From Celoporthe dispersa (lineage: Eukaryota > Ascomycota > Sordariomycetes > Diaporthales > Cryphonectriaceae), in assembly GCA_016584495.1 (NCBI GenBank), contig WAID01000003.1, positions 3,100,001 through 3,164,000 on the forward strand: a stretch of DNA of 64,000 nt. The letters are read 5' to 3'. Position numbers and translations under genes: made by a program. Positions within the stretch are counted from its first letter, which is position 1, and each line of letters starts with the position of its first letter. Below, piece after piece: positions 21,425 to 32,758 of this stretch. The notes beneath the pieces were generated by a model, which did not search any database, had not been told where the DNA came from, and saw only the letters and a list, made by a program, of their open reading frames with translations.

Positions 21425-22463
21425 AGTCAAGGCTGTTTTCCAGCAAACTTCTGTACAAAATGAGATTCCCCTCTATTCCATTCTTGAGCAAATCCTTGTT
21501 AGGCTACATTGTGAATTGCTTTACACCCATTTTCTACCCCTAATTTGACTTCTGTTCTACCCCATCTGCTGTCTATCTTCTTCAAGGTTTCGCCCGGAAT
21601 TCCATATTTTCACTGGACTGGAAACAGCCATAGCTCGAAATGCCCTCTGCGCCTCCTTGATTGACCAGACAAACAATTCTGGAAAGCTGTGGCCATCCAG
21701 GTGTTGCACATGAAGTGTTGCAGCAACAACAACTTCTGTGTCTCGGGACATGAAAGTGTTCAGGGGCAGATCAAGGTCAGAGGCTCGCCTGCTGGTCCAA
21801 GACTGGTTGCAACAGAAAAGTTCTAAGAAGACTGCTTTGAATCTTCCCCTACTTTTTTTTTTCTCAAGGCAAGCTACCTGCGTCTTCTGCTCTAGCTACA
21901 ACACCGCTTGCGAATTGCTCTTTGACTGCACAGAAGATGCTGACTGGAATCTGGAGGCTGCCTGAGCTTAAGCATGCTTTGATCGTCACTCTGGCTGCTG
22001 CTGGGCCAACCTCAGTGAAATCCCAGGAAAGTCTCAGGACTGGCTGCACCTCACCTCGTCGCTCATTCACTGCCCACTCACCCACTTGACAAAATCAACA
22101 GATTTGAAGGCAGGCAAGTGGCTTCACCAGGCTGGGGCTCACAGTGTCGACTGCTGCACCTTCACACCCATCCCCCCCACCAATTGTGAACTGGCCTCCC
22201 TACAAATATTCCACGTACACACTTCCCTTCTTGCAACTTCAACCTCTGGGCTCCAACCTGAACTCAAAATTCTATCCACACCCACCACACTTGCAACTGT
22301 CTGTTGTTTCCACACTGCACATTCACATCTTCAAGAGCAAAACTTCTCCTTTCTGCTCTGTACCATCACAATCATCTTGTGTCATTGCAGCTCTTCCTTC
22401 TCATCCACCCTCTCAGCTTGTCTATCAGCATCCCCATCAGTCAATCACTCCCAGTCCAACACA
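21425..22463. other. Intergenic and long pyrimidine-rich leader of the giant gene
   Basis: No gene is supported. From about 22150 to 22460 the + strand is rich in C and T (CACC, TTC and CATC words), typical of a long fungal 5' leader. The frame is open through it but has no ATG before 22464. Confidence 0.6.
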
Positions 22464-25400
22464 ATGGCTTCCACCTGGGCTGAGCAGACCAGCAACCTGG
22501 TGGAGCACAACTCCATCCGGTCTGGCGTCCTAGACCCGTCTTTGGCGCCCAACGGTGGCGGACAAAACGACAAGATCAAGTGGACCTACGTGAAGCTGAA
22601 GGGCGGCACAACCATCATCGAGCCCGTCATGGGCTTCTATCGTAACCCGCCTCCCCTCGCCAAGTGCCGCTGGACAACTAACAACGGTCAACACCAGCCG
22701 GTCATGTTCGAGAAGGACATCCTGAAGATGCCGCCTCGAAATCTGACCAAGTGGAACGACGAGCAGCTCGCGGCCGAGGCCAGCAAGTACCAGGAGCTGT
22801 ACTGGGAGGAGATGAAGACACTGGTCCGCCCTGAATCCTTCGAGGACCTCTACGAGTACTTCGACAGCATGACTCTCTGGACGAACGGCGCCTACAACAT
22901 GTGGAACCTTGTCAACATGCTCGTGACCCACGCGCACAACCAGATGCCCCTGATCCGTCAGGAGTGGAAGCAAATGACCGAGGCCTACGTCTATGACTTC
23001 TTCTACAACCACCCTTATGCCTATTACAATCGCCAGGCGCTCTGCCAGTGGAACGGCGTGGGTGACCCAATCAACTCGATCGCCTTCCAGAACTGGCCCA
23101 ACTTTGATCTGGACGGCCTCAACCTGGAGCAGGAGAACATGGCTCGCGAGGCGCTGATCTCTCAGTACATCTATCTTACTGGCAAACAGGTCGACGCTCC
23201 TCAGTACTACCCATTCTTCCCCCGTCCTGGTGTTGATGATGTGGGCGCGTCTCGCTACGCGCACAACGGGTTCGCGCCCCGGCCCACTGCTGTCGCGTCT
23301 GCCACCCCGTCCTCTGCTACTGAGTCTCAACGCACCGCGCCAGCTGGCTCTGGTGCTGCCGCCAAACACACCACCGCCAAACCCGTAGTGGCAATCGGCC
23401 AGAGTGCTGCCGGCCGCACGACCTCGCCTTCGGCCATCCTCACTAGCATTCCTGAGGAGCCTGCTGCCGTCAAGGCTGCCATCGAGGCCCCGAAGAGCTC
23501 TGCGTCGTCCGGTCCTCTCGAGTCGGCCGAGAAGACCCAAGCCGCCGCATCCAGGCTGCAGGGACCTGCTCCCAAGATCGTCACCAAGCAAGCTACACCT
23601 GAGCGCGCCGAGCTCGCTCGCGATCGCAAGGACAGCAACGGTTCTACCGACAAGCTGTTCTTCAACCCTTCCCCCTGACCGGCTTCAGGTCGACTACCGA
23701 TCGCTTTCGACTGTGTCGGCCCCTGATCAAGAGCCACAACCCATGTTTGACAACACTGGGAACGGTGCTCAGAAGCGTTGCGCAAGTGAGGCGCCTGCCG
23801 TCATGAGGGCTAGATATGAGCACGGACAGACAAATGTTCAGGCACGAGAGCCTGGTCAGGCTACTGCCACCGTAAACACGAGACGGACCTCATGGCAAGG
23901 GGCTCACCACAAGTCTCCTGCCCACCTTGTCCCGATGCAGCAGGGTCCGTCGACAGGCACTCCGCAGCACCCCCCCAACCAGGTCGTGCCGTATCAGGCT
24001 CAGTCAGTGATGGGGCCGTCTCCGCCTCGTCCGCTATACCCGCCTCATCACCCTCAGTCATCTTTTGGCCCTCCCAACGTCATGATGCTGCCACCCCCGG
24101 TGCTTTCCTTGGTCCGAACGGCTTCTTCCCCGGCGGTGCTCCTCCGTTCGCTCCTGGTGTTGACATGATGACAGGAGGAGGACCCGTGGAATCGTTCCAG
24201 GGCCAGATGCCTGCGCGACCGCCTTACATGGACCAATCTCAGTTTGGCACTCCACAAGGACCACCGATGAACATGCCGCCTCACCTCATGGGTCCTCGTA
24301 ACCGAGGCCCTCCTCCCAGCCAGGGCCCTCCCATGTACCAACCAAACGGCTACGTCCCTCAACCGCCGAGGCAAGATGGTAGCCAGAACCGTTTCGGCGG
24401 ACCCGGTGACAACAGGAACCACAACAAGAAGATGGCCGGCCGTCGCGACAGCGTCATCTCCAGCGGATCTCGCAAGATTCGTGATGATCCGATTCACGGT
24501 GCCGTCTACGCCCTGAGGGATGGGCGCAAGGGTAGTAGCAATGTTCCCTCGAGCCGTCCGCCTTCGAATGGCTCCGGCGTTGATCATGAGCACGGTAATG
24601 TTGGCGTCACATGGCCATGCAACAATGCGTGGGCCCAGGGTCGCTGTTACGAAGAAATCTTTTCTGGCGTCTTCAACGAGTGTCCCTGCCCACGCTGTGC
24701 CGAGGCCACGAGAAGCCTCTTTATTACACTTCGCGGCTCGGCCAGGGTAGAAACTCATGAGGTGCGGAACGCCCTCATGAAGCACTTTGCCCAGTTCAGA
24801 CCTGTTGTCGTCAAGCGCAAGAACAACGCACCCCAGGCGCTTGTAGTATTCCACAACGATGTCGATGCGATTCGGGCGATCCAAGATGCGTGCAGCAGCG
24901 AGGACAAGAACATCAGGAACCTGGGGCTTGTGGGCCGAGTCTGGTACCCTCTCTTCTCGAAGCACTACACTCCAAGCGGCTTTGAGAACCCTACCGGCCA
25001 GCCGAAGCAGCTGTTCGAGGTCCAGAGCCAGATGCGCTCGTCTGACACCAAAGCCCGTCGAGAGTCGAACCCGTTCCGCAGCCAACAGCCAGTGGATCAA
25101 CCCAGCGGGCGCCACTTCACCGGCGGCCCTCAGGGCCCAGTTCAACAAGGCTGTCCGCACCCTCCACCACCGAGCATGGGACAATTTCCTCCACCGGGCT
25201 TCCCGGCCCTGAACGGCACGGTAAACCCGCCAATGGGCCCCATGCCGCCGCGCACACTGTGGGAACCGCCTACGTCGCCGCGTAGACAGCCGAGCACAGC
25301 TACATCCTGCGCAAAGGCTGAGCAGGAGCCCGCCGCCGCGGCTCACCAGTTCCAGAAGACGGGCCAGCGCACGGCTGAGATCCTGATGAAGGAGGACTGG

Positions 25401-28316
25401 CGATCGAAGCCTCCCTCGGAGGAGGCCATCACGGATGACAGCGACGATCTGCCTGGCACTGATACTGCGAGCAATCACTCGTCTCAGGGTTCTAGAAGCG
25501 TCAAGGTTTCTCTGCCTAAGGAGGAGGGCTCGGCGCGTGAGGCTGTCTCCCGTGACTCCTCGCGTAGTACTTCTCCTGAGGCGGGTAAGCAGGCGCCCAA
25601 GGACGGCAAGAGGGCCTTGAAGAACAAGAAGAAGGTGCATCAGGAGCGAGAGACTGCAGATTCTGCAGAGGAGGAGCAGTGCGGCAAGACGAGCGCTTCA
25701 AGCTCCCGGACGATCACTTCAAGCTCCCGGACGATCACTTCAAGCTCCCGGACGATCACTCTAGAGACTGCCAAGACAGCCGCCCTTGAGAAGGAGAGTG
25801 CAGCTCGAGAGGAGCAGACCCCCAAGACCACCAAGGTCACCAAACCCAAGGAGGATGCCGAGAAGAAGACTTCTCCTGGTGGTTACCGCAAGACCACATC
25901 TGACCTGGCTGCACCAGTCGAGTCTGTGGAGCAGCAGACGGCCAAGTTCGGATACAGGAAGACCACCCTCGATATCTCTTCAGCAGTCGAGAAAGTCCAC
26001 TACCCAATGGACACCGTGATCCGACACAAGCAGTCTCGCAGCCCTCTACCTAGCGAGTGGTCAGCTGACACGTACGCCGCGAAGGACTCCTGTGCTGCCA
26101 AGAACACCTTTGCCGCATCAGACATGAAGGAGCGTTTTGCCTCCCTCAATGAAGAACTCCGCAGGGAAGAGATGGCTTCGGCCGTGGAGAAGGCCCCAGA
26201 TGTCTTTTCGTCGTCTGCCGATGCGGGTTCCAGCACGGACAATGCTGCTCTTCCTCCTGCCACTGATGGCGCTGAGCTAGCCACACTGCCACAGCAGAAG
26301 CAGAAGCAGAGGAAGAAGTCCAAGGGCAAGAAGGGTGGTGCTAAGGCGCTTGATGGCAAGTCCAACCCAGCGTCCCGGTCCCACACGCCCACTGATGCGC
26401 ACGTCCGCGCTCCTTCGTCAGGGTCAAACCGTCCCCCTCCGGCTGCTGCACTGGTAGATGCAACCACCTCACGCGGCTCATCACCCGCAATGCAGAACAG
26501 CAATAATACCACTTCTGTTGGCTCTCAACAGCCAAAGAAGAAGACGAATAACAAGAACAAGAAGCGAAAGCCGACACAGTCTGCCTCGGAACTCTCCGAA
26601 GGGCTGGCGAAGAGCGGAGGCTCTCAGGATACCAAGGACCAGGCGGTCTGTCCAGGATCGCCTTTAAAGAAGTCCAAGACGGAGGACGCTGGTCCCTTTG
26701 AGATGGCCAGCAAGGATGCCGAGTCTTCTCCCAACAACAAGGTTGTTGAGCAGGTCCAGGGCCAGAACAACGGTGGCTACCGTTCCAACAATGGCGGCTC
26801 GCTGCGCATGAACAAGCAGCGCATGCCTAAGGTGGTCGAGCAGAAGAACAGCCCACAGGACGAAAAGGAGACCGAGGAGCCAACCATCGCTGGCACCACG
26901 TCTCTGCCCACCATCTTTGAGCCGCCTGCCAAGGAGGAGGCCAACGATGTCTCGCCCAACGCAAACCTGTTTGCGCACCAAAAGTTCACCATCGACCAGA
27001 CGAGGAAGTCAAGCAACCAGCACAAGATGCAATTCGGCTCTGCAGGTCCGTCTTCGAATAACCAGCCCATGCAGGTCCAAGACCACGCCGGCAACGCGCC
27101 GAGTGAATCTCAGTCCTTCCACCCTTTGCCTGCCCGACCCAAGACTAGCGGCGCCTGGGCGGCCGTCGTGAAGGGAGATGTCCAGAGCGGCGAGGCCGAT
27201 GATCCGTTCGTGGCCGACCCTAGCGAGGCGATTCCCAAGACCGACGTTGTGAAGGACCAAAACGCGAGGCCCTCCCAGAAGGAGAAGCAGGCGGGCGAGA
27301 AGGCTTCAAAGGACAAGCCTACCTCCCCCATTCCCTCTCCCAAAAAGGAGGCTCGCCAGCCTTCCAAGAACAAGGCCAAGAGCATCCTCAATGCGGCGGT
27401 CCAGTCCTTCGTCCCCTCACGGGCGTCGTCTGCTGTTTCGAGCGCAAAGCTCAACCCGACCGCGCAGTCCTTCACGGTCTCCCTTCCATCGTCTTCCTCG
27501 GTGAGCGCCGTGTCTGGCGTTGGCCTCACGAACGGGAGTATTGCCGCGAACACGAAGGAGAAGAACGGCCGACTGCTTCCCGCCCAGGGTCCCATGCAGA
27601 ACGCCGAGGGCGGCCACAAGGGCCACGCAAAGAAGCCTTCCCTGCCCGGCCAGCCGACCGGTATAGACAAGCGCTTCGTTACACCTGCCGAGCAGGTCGT
27701 TGACCCCGCCGAGGTATCGCAGCCCGGCCCTCCCACGAAGGAGAAGAAGACCGTGATCCGTCACGGTCCCCTTCCTGATCGCACCGGGGGAAAGCCGGAA
27801 CTTCCCCTCACCTCAAGACCAAGGCCCGTGCCTGCGATGCCCGTGACCGCCGAGAAGAAGACGACACCCGTCAAGAAAGCCGCCGAGGTAGTCTCTGCTT
27901 CCCCGCCTCCTGTAACCCACGACAACTTCCCAACCCTGGGCGAGGCAGCTAGCACGGCCGTGAGGAAGCGTGCCGCTAGCATTGTCAAGGCCGAACTGCT
28001 TGCGGTGCCTACTCCTTCCCAGGTGGCCATGCCCGCGGGTGCAAAGGCCAACGCCACCCCCAGCGTGGCCCAGAAGCCTGCTGTGAGTCATCAGCGGAGC
28101 ATCACTGCTCCTGCAAAGACCCAGCAGGCCAGGCAGAAGCCCACCGAGGCACAGAAGCCAGAGGACAGCAGCGCGTGGCAGACAGTGGGCCCCGCCAGGA
28201 AGAACACGGGCAGTATGGCTCGGGGTATGACTCGGGGTGGTCGGGGCGGGCGGGTTTGGCACCGTGGTGGCCGAGGTGATCGTGTTGCTGGTGCTGAGGA
28301 GCGCAAGGGCGGTTGA
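22464..28316 (+). CDS. Giant low-complexity protein with RNA-binding-like core (two apparent frameshifts)
   Basis: Read as one gene of 1950 residues. The frame breaks at two C5 runs. At 23671-23675 one C too many creates a false TGA; without it the text runs L-F-F-N-P-S-P-D-R-L-Q-V-D. At 24094-24098 one C too few separates M-L-P-P from P-G-A-F-L-G-P-N. The two cancel. Residues 1-270 form an ordered aromatic-rich domain with many Trp/Tyr (Y-V-Y-D-F-F-Y-N-H-P-Y-A-Y). A Pro/Gly/Gln region follows to about 690. Then come a Cys cluster (R-C-Y-E-E, C-P-C-P-R-C) near 730-745 and an RRM-like beta-alpha-beta segment starting S-L-F-I-T-L-R-G near 750 and ending A-L-V-V-F-H-N-D-V-D-A-I-R-A-I. The rest is Ser/Lys/Ala/Pro-rich with Lys clusters resembling nuclear signals, a D-N-F-P-T-L-G-E motif near 1815 and an Arg-Gly-Gly-rich C-terminus. 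A role in mRNA binding is inference. A single 65-base gap would separate the parts if they were two genes, which is implausible. Confidence 0.75.
25696..25758 (+). repeat. In-frame 21-bp tandem repeat, three copies
   Basis: Units 25696-25716, 25717-25737 and 25738-25758 are identical and encode repeats of S-S-S-R-T-I-T inside the disordered part of the giant protein. Exact identity points to recent slippage. Confidence 0.95.
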
Positions 28317-29041
28317 ACCCGCCGGGAGGAGATGACGAATGGCAGAGCGGCGGCAAGAGGCCCCGCCACAGACGAATACAAGACGAGGAGAAGCCTGTGA
28401 CGATGTCATCAAGAGTCCAGTGGCTCTAGTGAGCCAGCAAAGAACGACTGAGAATGGACGTGGAAGAGGGCTTGATGAATCACGAACATGATTATCATTG
28501 GAACTGGATACGGCCCGAGATGGATGACGCATGGGCGACAGTTGGTCATGAGGGCGGGTTGACGAGGACCTTTTCACACGGGCATGGCAGCGAGTGAAAT
28601 AATCGCATGGGTGATCAGGAGGTTCTTGTTGTTTGGGGCAGTCTGTTGTAGGGTATTACTAGACATGAGAGGAATTGAATGAAGTTGACCACACTTTCTT
28701 CCCGAGCCCACCTTAAGTGACTGACATATGGAACCCTCACGATGCTCGAGATGGAGAGAGAGTTAGTAGTGATGGTGTGTGGTGGGTGGCGTTGGCCTTT
28801 CTATCCTTCTTTTCCTTTTTATTTTTATTTTTTAAACCCGGTCTCTCCTTGCTTTTACTGTGCAAGGGGCTGGCAGCTCTTCCGGTGTCTTACCCGCTAC
28901 CGTCGCCCAGCCCGGCCCAGAGGATCCTTCGTACTCTTCGTGGACGGGGACTCTTGACCTCCCAACATCCGTCACGCGGCTCTCATTATGTGTGGCCTCC
29001 ACCACCTCCCCTTCCAGCGGTCACATGTCCGCCCGCGCCGT
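28317..29041. other. Convergent 3' flanks
   Basis: Between the 3' ends of the giant gene (+) and the complex I subunit gene (-). No gene is seen; a CTT/TTTTTATTTT stretch lies near 28800-28840. Confidence 0.55.
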
Positions 29042-29662
29042 TCATGCCTTCTGCTGTACCATCCCCGTCACCGCGTCCTCGATCTGTTTGTCCGAGAGAC
29101 CTGTTGAGCAGAGAAACCATTAGCACCCATCATTATCCGTTGACTTCTTAAGACTCTTTTATCGCTCCCCCTCCCCTCCCCCCTCTCCAGGCTTCAACTT
29201 GGTCTCGCTGCGCCGGCCGTGGGCAAAAGGTGGACGCATCGGGTTGGGATCGGTCTTGCGGGCGTCCTTTCTTACCTTCTAACGACTGACTCTCCTCCTT
29301 GCCGAACTCATACCTTGCATAGACCTTGGGCCGGGTGCCCTGTGCCTCGCGCAGCATGATGGGCGTGGAGGGATTGTGCTTCTTCATCGTGGGGTAGGTC
29401 CTCGTCAGGAATGCCCTGTTGCACAAGGAAAGTGTAAGTCAGCAGGCAGTCTCCGTCTCTCTCTCTCGCTCTCTCTTCATCTCTAAGAAAGGGGGCCTCC
29501 ATAGTGGCAAGGGATGAGGGCCAGAATTTGGGGAGGAGTGGTGGTGGTGGTGGTGGTGGTGGTGCTTGTGCCTTACCTGGTCGCGGCGCTGTGCTCTGAC
29601 GTCTGGCAGAAGAGGAAGCGCACCTCCTTGAGGGACTTTGTGAACGCGTATCTAGTCGCCAT
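29042..29662 (-). CDS. Complex I B8-type subunit (NDUFA2 / fungal 10.5 kDa subunit)
   Basis: Accessory subunit of mitochondrial NADH:ubiquinone oxidoreductase with a thioredoxin-like L51/S25/CI-B8 fold, located in the matrix arm. Exons are 29662-29577, 29415-29276 and 29100-29042, giving 94 residues, the usual size. Introns are 161 and 175 nt. The first strand and helix read K-E-V-R-F-L-F-C-Q-T-S-E-H-S, with R-A-F-L-T-R-T-Y-P-T-M-K next, then P-I-M-L-R-E-A and Y-A-R-Y-E-F-G-K-E. The last exon gives L-S-D-K-Q-I-E-D-A-V. The Cys at residue 20 corresponds to the conserved cysteine of the family's Cys pair; a second is not visible. A (CAC)9 array sits in intron 1 starting 12 bases after the donor. 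It is divergent from the pyruvate carrier gene at 30438. Confidence 0.92.
29538..29564 (+). repeat. GTG trinucleotide microsatellite in intron
   Basis: Nine GTG units (CAC on the coding strand) in intron 1 of the complex I subunit gene, close to its 5' splice site. Confidence 0.92.
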
Positions 29663-30437
29663 CTCTGACGGCCGTCACAAGAGAGAGGTCAATTGATCGA
29701 CGGCGTGGGTTGTTGAGAAGCTGGCTGGGATTGTAAAGTGTAGCTTGACTGTAGCTAAAGAGACACACACCCGCTCACTCACGCTCTCGTAGCCGACGGC
29801 ATGGGCGTTCGAGGGTGGGTCCCACACCTACAGAAATCCCGCATAATTGCATAACTGAAGTGCTAGGTACCGGGGTAACATGTACCGCGCACCGCACCCA
29901 CGGCGGGCAGCGGCTGGTTGTTAGCAACGCGAGCGCTCTGAGTGGTTTATGTCCACAGCACCATGTCCCTTATCTCCGGGGCCGCCGCTGCCTGGTTCAG
30001 TGCTGTGGTATTGCAGTAAAGCAAGAGCGCGGGCTACCCCTCCCCCCCCAACTTTTTTTTTTTCCCAGGCGCTCAACGTTAGTTGCTTCCCTCCGTATCG
30101 CCCGCCAGTAGCACCCCCAAAAGACCCGACCCGTCGCGCAGCTCCTTTCATCGGACCCCGAATCGCCTACGTGATAAGATTCACTTCTCAGCCTCTCTCT
30201 CTCTCTCTCTCGCTCTATCTCTGTCCCGTCACGAACCCTCCGACCGAGACAAGAAAGAAAATACTCCGCTCCTTTCTTCCTACTCTTTTTCTTCCTCTCT
30301 ACAGGAATCCATTGACTTTCCTATTCCCAACGCTCTAGCACAGAACCTGCGACCGGAACAAAAAAAAAACAAAACAGGCAAGGCATATAAAAGGAAAAGC
30401 CTCCGAAGAAGGAAGAAAAAAAAAAGAAGGAATTAAG
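29663..30437. promoter_or_regulatory. Shared divergent promoter of two mitochondrial genes
   Basis: 775 bases separate the starts of the complex I subunit (-) and the pyruvate carrier (+). It contains a CT array (about 30193-30211) and A-rich runs just before the carrier ATG. Shared control of the pair is inference. Confidence 0.5.
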
Positions 30438-31078
30438 ATGCCTCCCACGTCCAACTTCGCCCGTGCCGCGAGGCTGCTCTTCTCGTCGACCTCCGCCGCC
30501 TTCCAAACCCGCGCCGCCTTCTCGCGCGCCTCGCCTTTGCCCGCCAGCAGGCCTACCGCCGCCAGGAGTGGAGCCGGAGGTGGCAGAGCACCACGGCCGA
30601 GGGCGGCGCTCAGCAGAGCTGGTTCAAGCGCATGTGGGACAGTCCTATCGGTCTGAAGACGGTTCACTTCTGGGCGCCTGTCATGAAGGTATGTACATCC
30701 TCCTACCTTACTTCCTGAGGATGACACGCGAGAGAGAAAGAGAGGGAGGGAGGGAAGAAATACTGACGATGACCTCTTCTGCCTCCTCCCGCAGTGGGCC
30801 TCGTCCTCGCCGGCGTCTCCGACTTCGCCCGACCCGCCGAGAAGCTCTCCCTGACCCAGAATGCCGCCCTGACGGCCACCGGCTTCATCTGGACCCGCTG
30901 GTGCCTGATCATCAAGCCCAAGAACTACCTGCTGGCTGCCGTCAACTTCTTCCTCGGCATCGTCGGCATCATCCAGGTCTCCAGGATCCTCGTCTACAAC
31001 GCCAGCCAGAAGAACACGGTCGAGGGCAAGGTGGAGGCCGCCGTGGAGGACGTCAAGGACGCGGTTAAGAGCTCGTGA
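30438..31078 (+). CDS. Mitochondrial pyruvate carrier subunit (MPC2-type), two apparent frameshifts
   Basis: Subunit of the inner-membrane carrier that brings pyruvate into mitochondria. Exons are 30438-30688 and 30795-31078; the 106-nt intron has a GTATGT donor. The N-terminus is a basic Ala/Ser/Arg presequence, followed by R-R-W-Q-S-T-T, a typical cleavage neighbourhood. The carrier core reads S-P-I-G-L-K-T-V-H-F-W-A-P-V-M-K, then G-L-V-L-A-G-V-S-D-F-A-R-P, L-T-Q-N-A-A-L-T-A-T-G, W-T-R-W-C-L-I-I-K-P-K-N and A-V-N-F-F-L-G-I-V-G. The frame changes once between the presequence and R-R-W-Q-S (one base missing near the TTT/CCC run at 30536-30543). It changes again right after the splice site, where TGGG at 30795-30798 should supply Trp-Gly (one G missing). 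Corrected length is 178 residues. A C-terminal acidic/Val tail follows the last helix. Confidence 0.88.
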
Positions 31079-32182
31079 GCCCTCCGGGGAGAGGGGAAGG
31101 GATGGCATAGGGTTGACTCGCAGGGACCGGGCTGCCGCCAAGTGAGGACATTTACTAGGAGCAGGGAAAGACCAGAGGGGCTGAGGAAAGGGTCCGGGTC
31201 CGGAGGGATGGGAGGAGGTTAGAAAGAGGGGGAGGGGGGAGGCTTGGCGGATACATCGCGCAGGAGCAGAACATGACCTCGCGGTCTGGATGTCATGGAC
31301 GGCTATAGACACGGCTATCGATGGGATTTCCACCTGGCGTGTGATGCAGGACGTTTCCTGCTTCTCCGGGAGTGGTACACTATTCCCAAATACGAGGTAG
31401 GCCACGGTCTCTACAGTACTCGTGTATTTTATAGCCGGTGCGTTGTTATGTCTTTGGCAAAGAACAAGATGGAAGGACAAAATCAATGGTAGATAAATAT
31501 TGGTACCTCGTTTGTTCGCTGGTGGAATGTTGGCCTGCGTATATTGCTGCGTGACTCGGGATCTTGTAATTTCATTATCAACTACGGCTAGGCGTCTCGA
31601 GTCCACCACCAGACAGAACATACCAACCAGCCCAGTATGACCAGCACACAACTCCATCCCGCCTCCCCAGCTCACAGACAAGCTTAGGAGACACGCCGCC
31701 CGAGTTCCAGAACGAACCGCCTCTCGTAAAGGTATTCAGAACGCCATTCTCAACTGCAGTTTCTCCTGCGCCATAACTCGAAAGATGAACTGTTCTCCTG
31801 TTCCCTTAATCCCCAGTGCTGTGTAACTCAATTATCTTCATAGTACATGTACCCGTGTCGTTGACGCGTATCAAGGCGCCCGCCGCGACCGTTTCCGCTT
31901 TCCATCATCCAAGATCGAGAGTCCGTCAGCCTGCGCGACCTTCCGCTTCGTCCGTCCGATTAGCGGTGGGACTGTGTAGGAATATTTCGGCGGTAGCCGT
32001 GCAAGTGAGCCCAGCGTTTCAACTTCTTGAGTTTGGACTCTCCGATCGTACCATGCTTGCGCTGCCTCTCCCCCCCGGTCCGCTGCTTTGCGCTGGGCTT
32101 TCGCTTTGTTGCCGCACCACTGCAGAGGGCGAGGCAGCATCGCGAATTTCTGTGTCAGAGTTCTCCTCCGCCCCATCCCGCT
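31079..32182. other. 3' flank and intergenic region
   Basis: No supported gene. The first 200 bases are purine-rich, and the remainder has mixed composition without convincing frames. Confidence 0.5.
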
Positions 32183-32674
32183 CTAGGGCATTTCCTCGTC
32201 CGGAGAAGGCTGAGCCTCAAACACCGACGCACAAGTCGACATGTGCGGCGGACCTGCTGGCGGCGGAGACTCATGCAGAGCTTCGAGCAAGACTGCTGGT
32301 GCTGCCTTGATCGAAGGAGTATATGTTCGCACGGGCGGGGGCGGCGAGACACTACACGCCCTCATCATCATCTCCATCTCTGCTGCCTGTGTCGGCATAT
32401 CGTAACTAAAGCTGCGGACAGACGGCAGCATCCTCGGCCGCCGCGGATGCGCCTTCTCCTCCACCTGTTGGTACCGCTCCCTGACCAGCTGGCTCTTTTC
32501 CCGTGTCAACTGGCTCATTGATCTCGTCGAAGATGACGAGCTCACCCTACTCGTTGTCCGGCTTGAAGGTAGCAGAGACGGCGTTCCTGGTCGTCCATGC
32601 GGGCCAGGAGTCGCCGCCCGTCGTGCAACGGTACCGCTACGGTCGAAGAGCCTCACAAGGCCGCGATAGGTCAA
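32183..32674 (-). CDS. Possible small unknown protein
   Basis: An uninterrupted 163-codon frame rich in Ser, Pro, Arg and Glu, with S-S-S-S-S-T-R-S followed by a charged helix (L-T-R-E-K-S-Q-L-V-R-E-R-Y-Q-Q-V-E-E-K). No domain is recognised. It starts only 85 bases after the stop of the chitin synthase regulator on the same strand, so it could instead be that gene's 3' untranslated region. Composition is the only argument for coding. Confidence 0.25.
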   Translation of the reverse strand: MTYRGLVRLFDRSGTVARRAATPGPHGRPGTPSLLPSSRTTSRVSSSSSTRSMSQLTREKSQLVRERYQQVEEKAHPRRPRMLPSVRSFSYDMPTQAAEMEMMMRACSVSPPPPVRTYTPSIKAAPAVLLEALHESPPPAGPPHMSTCASVFEAQPSPDEEMP

Positions 32675-32758
32675 GCCGTTGGCATGCGAGTTCTGCCTTG
32701 ATCCCGGCGCTAGTCTGGGGCCGACAGAAAGAGAGGGCTCAGTGGCAGTTGTGACACA

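Noticed and set aside
24054..25640. Long open frame on the minus strand
   Set aside because: Antisense shadow of the giant gene; no domain-like sequence.
23892..28316. A separate gene starting at 23892
   Set aside because: Its first ~70 codons are in the wrong frame relative to the smoother Pro/Gln-rich sequence on the same strand. Uniting it with 22464-23678 through two C-run corrections explains everything.
30335..31681. 448-codon minus-strand frame
   Set aside because: Antisense to the pyruvate carrier and its flanks; no motifs.
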